Shown in pieces: positions 63,601-64,000 of a DNA stretch of 64,000 bases. Under the pieces are notes generated by a model, which saw only the letters and a program-made list of their open reading frames with translations, was not told where the DNA came from and made no database searches. Origin of the DNA: an uncultured Sphingomonadaceae bacterium (GTDB lineage Bacteria > Pseudomonadota > Alphaproteobacteria > Sphingomonadales > Sphingomonadaceae); the NCBI GenBank assembly GCA_947497455.1, contig CANMGU010000002.1, forward strand, positions 1,334,506 through 1,398,505. Reading direction: 5' to 3'. How positions within the stretch are numbered: position 1 is the first letter of the stretch; each line of letters starts with the position of its first letter. Position numbers and translations under genes: made by a program.

Positions 63601-64000
63601 TAACGGCATTGATGCAGACAATCTTAGCGGTGCTATGACAATTAATGCTCTCGGTACCGTTCAAAGTCAGTCGACCACTGGAATTAATGCCTTCAATCGT
63701 GCCAATACCACAGATTTGACGATCATCAGCAACGTGGCGGACGGCGCCGACGTCGGCATTAGAGCCTATAACGGTGGTACCGGTGTGATAGAGGTGACAT
63801 CGACCGGCATGGCGAACGGCGGCGCTTTCAGCGGGATTAACGTCCAGAATACGGTTGGCAGCGGTGACATCATTGTCAATGCTGTGAACCTAAGCGGCGG
63901 CAGCAATGGGTTATTGGGAAACAATTTTGGTGACGGCGCAATGACGCTCACCACGACTGGCACCGCCAGCGGAACGAGCGACAATGGTATTGCGGCCACA
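60692..64000 (+). CDS. Giant beta-helix autotransporter 2 (partial, runs off window)
   Basis: Open from an ATG with AAGGAAATT upstream to the last base, 1103 codons with no stop. The N-terminus parallels autotransporter 1: HRGGRIVKWKGRTASMVPQ, a hydrophobic core (VSAAAVGAALFFGAGFG), then APALAG and TCVESV...FTCSGG. From about residue 130 the same Gly/Asn/Thr repeat turns follow (DGIYAFNQGTG, LTITATGATTG). Four super-repeat units begin at about 61526, 62000, 62771 and 63392. The barrel is beyond the window, so secretion by the same route is inferred from the N-terminus and paralogy. Many short antisense frames across it are artefacts of the repeats. Confidence 0.9.
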   Translation, partial: MLRFNLMSDLSRNSILHRGGRIVKWKGRTASMVPQIAELRLTVSAAAVGAALFFGAGFGVTAPALAGTCVESVTIPGSFTCSGGSDADTDVEQMLGGVAVSVSTVDGFGIAVDNADAFEISGIFGARFQDTQDSYSAIVGRENGILITNAGGGLLSVASTSTIRGQTLNGISATNFAGGTDLIITSNDTSAALDGIYAFNQGTGVLSITATGTTSSVNTDGIDAINAGTDLMIISNVTNGADDGIRAFSGGTGALTITATGATTGTDDYGIYAASFSGTSLSITAGQVMGGTSGIVAANRGSDGLTITTSGDITGQTRDGINAYNDAYGGVLTYMEINQAEDTIIFGRESGIFANNFGGTLTINAQGMVRGDSENGISANNRIGTSDLRITSNVTRGRFDGIDAENQGNGSLVIASTGTATGDYYNGIEAFNSANGTSLTINAAEVNGGSLGHGIYAQNYGSGALTISATGDVTGQGEAGIFAYNSANAEDGMVINQDPGATTTGATDGIFADNFGGSLTITALGTVIGLSGDGINADNNVGTTDLTIVSNVATGSSYGIRALNRGAGALSVTSTGTADGADFVGIYARNDGTDITVNAVDTSGGEYGIYTRNDGSGAVTITSTGTANGTDLDGIFAYNANGTDIIVDAFDTSGGNNGIYARNEGTGAITITSIGTADGGDLSGIRAFNNAASTSLSITAAAVIGGAEGIQADNFGSGGLIISVTGDITGQSQDGIDAFNSANAADGMVINQDAGTTTTGAIYGIRAENLGGSLTINALGAVTGGTDDGISALNGAGTTDLAIVSNVATGANNGIDAFNGGTGALTISSTSTANGNSINGITAFNFGFGTSLTISAVDTNGGAYGINALNAGTGALTILSTGTATGTTNDGIAALNSVAGRSLSITAADVSGGAYGIRALNYGDAGLTISVTGDVTGQGNHGIYAYNSANDLSGILQIDQDAGTTITGALNGIDADNLSGAMTINALGTVQSQSTTGINAFNRANTTDLTIISNVADGADVGIRAYNGGTGVIEVTSTGMANGGAFSGINVQNTVGSGDIIVNAVNLSGGSNGLLGNNFGDGAMTLTTTGTASGTSDNGIAAT
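61526..63760 (+). repeat. Four super-repeat units in autotransporter 2
   Basis: Units start near 61526, 62000, 62771 and 63392 with (T/R)SL(S/T)I(T/N)A, then a GLTIS..GD(I/V)TGQ turn, a Y/FN.AN turn, an INQ/IDQ...TTG turn and a final G(T/N)(T/S)DL.I.SNV turn. Distances of 474, 771 and 621 nt are all multiples of 3, so expansion or loss keeps the frame. Confidence 0.65.

Noticed and set aside
61093..63999. Series of open frames antisense to autotransporter 2
   Set aside because: They arise from the periodic Gly/Asn/Thr codons of the repeat region. The plus-strand frame is open throughout and starts with a proper signal region.

Overview
The window looks like a chromosomal segment of an alphaproteobacterium of the order Sphingomonadales, probably a marine lineage near Sphingorhabdus, Parasphingorhabdus or Sphingopyxis. 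This rests on familiar local gene orders (a TonB-dependent receptor with a tryptophan-halogenase-like protein in a starch locus, yajC-secD-secF-Mth938, a DUF6456 gene divergent from an XRE regulator) and moderate GC content. The genus is an inference.

Region 1 (1-11098) is a maltodextrin/starch locus. A minus-strand operon runs TonB-dependent receptor, halogenase-like flavoprotein, lipoprotein alpha-amylase, GH13 alpha-glucosidase, GH97 alpha-glucosidase (cut by the window edge). Divergent from it are a LacI-type regulator and an MFS sugar transporter. Two sites with the core ATACGTAT flank the regulator gene and are candidate operators. Region 2 (11111-24972) is mostly housekeeping: an aldo/keto reductase, tRNA-Pro(GGG), the yajC-secD-secF-Mth938 translocation operon, a glycosyltransferase, a divergent XRE/DUF6456 pair, a glutathione-dependent formaldehyde oxidation operon (frmA, VOC protein, fghA) continuing into an acyl-CoA dehydrogenase, a c-type cytochrome lipoprotein with a cytochrome b561, and a gamma-glutamyltransferase. 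Region 3 (25337-30290) has a DEAD-box helicase with a TTG start, then CoA-transferase, aldehyde dehydrogenase and CoA-lyase genes.

Region 4 (30431-45903) makes surface polysaccharide and activates sulfate: GT2, LPG-synthase-type membrane protein, FkbM methyltransferase, a decayed methyltransferase, a GT-C membrane protein, GT4 and a small membrane protein; then manC-manA-ugd for GDP-mannose and UDP-glucuronate; a CapD/WbpM-type dehydratase; and the coupled cysD-cysNC-cysQ operon.

Region 5 (46235-64000) is the unusual part. Two giant beta-helix autotransporter genes, one complete on the minus strand (1664 aa) and one on the plus strand running off the window (at least 1103 aa), lie in inverted orientation. 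Each is preceded by a closely related 105-nt leader (82 of 105 positions identical by hand count, no gaps). On the plus strand the leader runs into a TIGR03032-family gene that precedes the autotransporter. On the minus strand it runs into an 83-codon ORF that shares only its first codons with that gene. Between and around the cassettes lie two paralogous single-domain globins, a LysR regulator, a winged-helix regulator, a helical-repeat exported protein and small unknown genes. I regard this inverted, leader-sharing autotransporter/TIGR03032/globin locus as the best candidate for an undescribed system; its function cannot be read from sequence alone.
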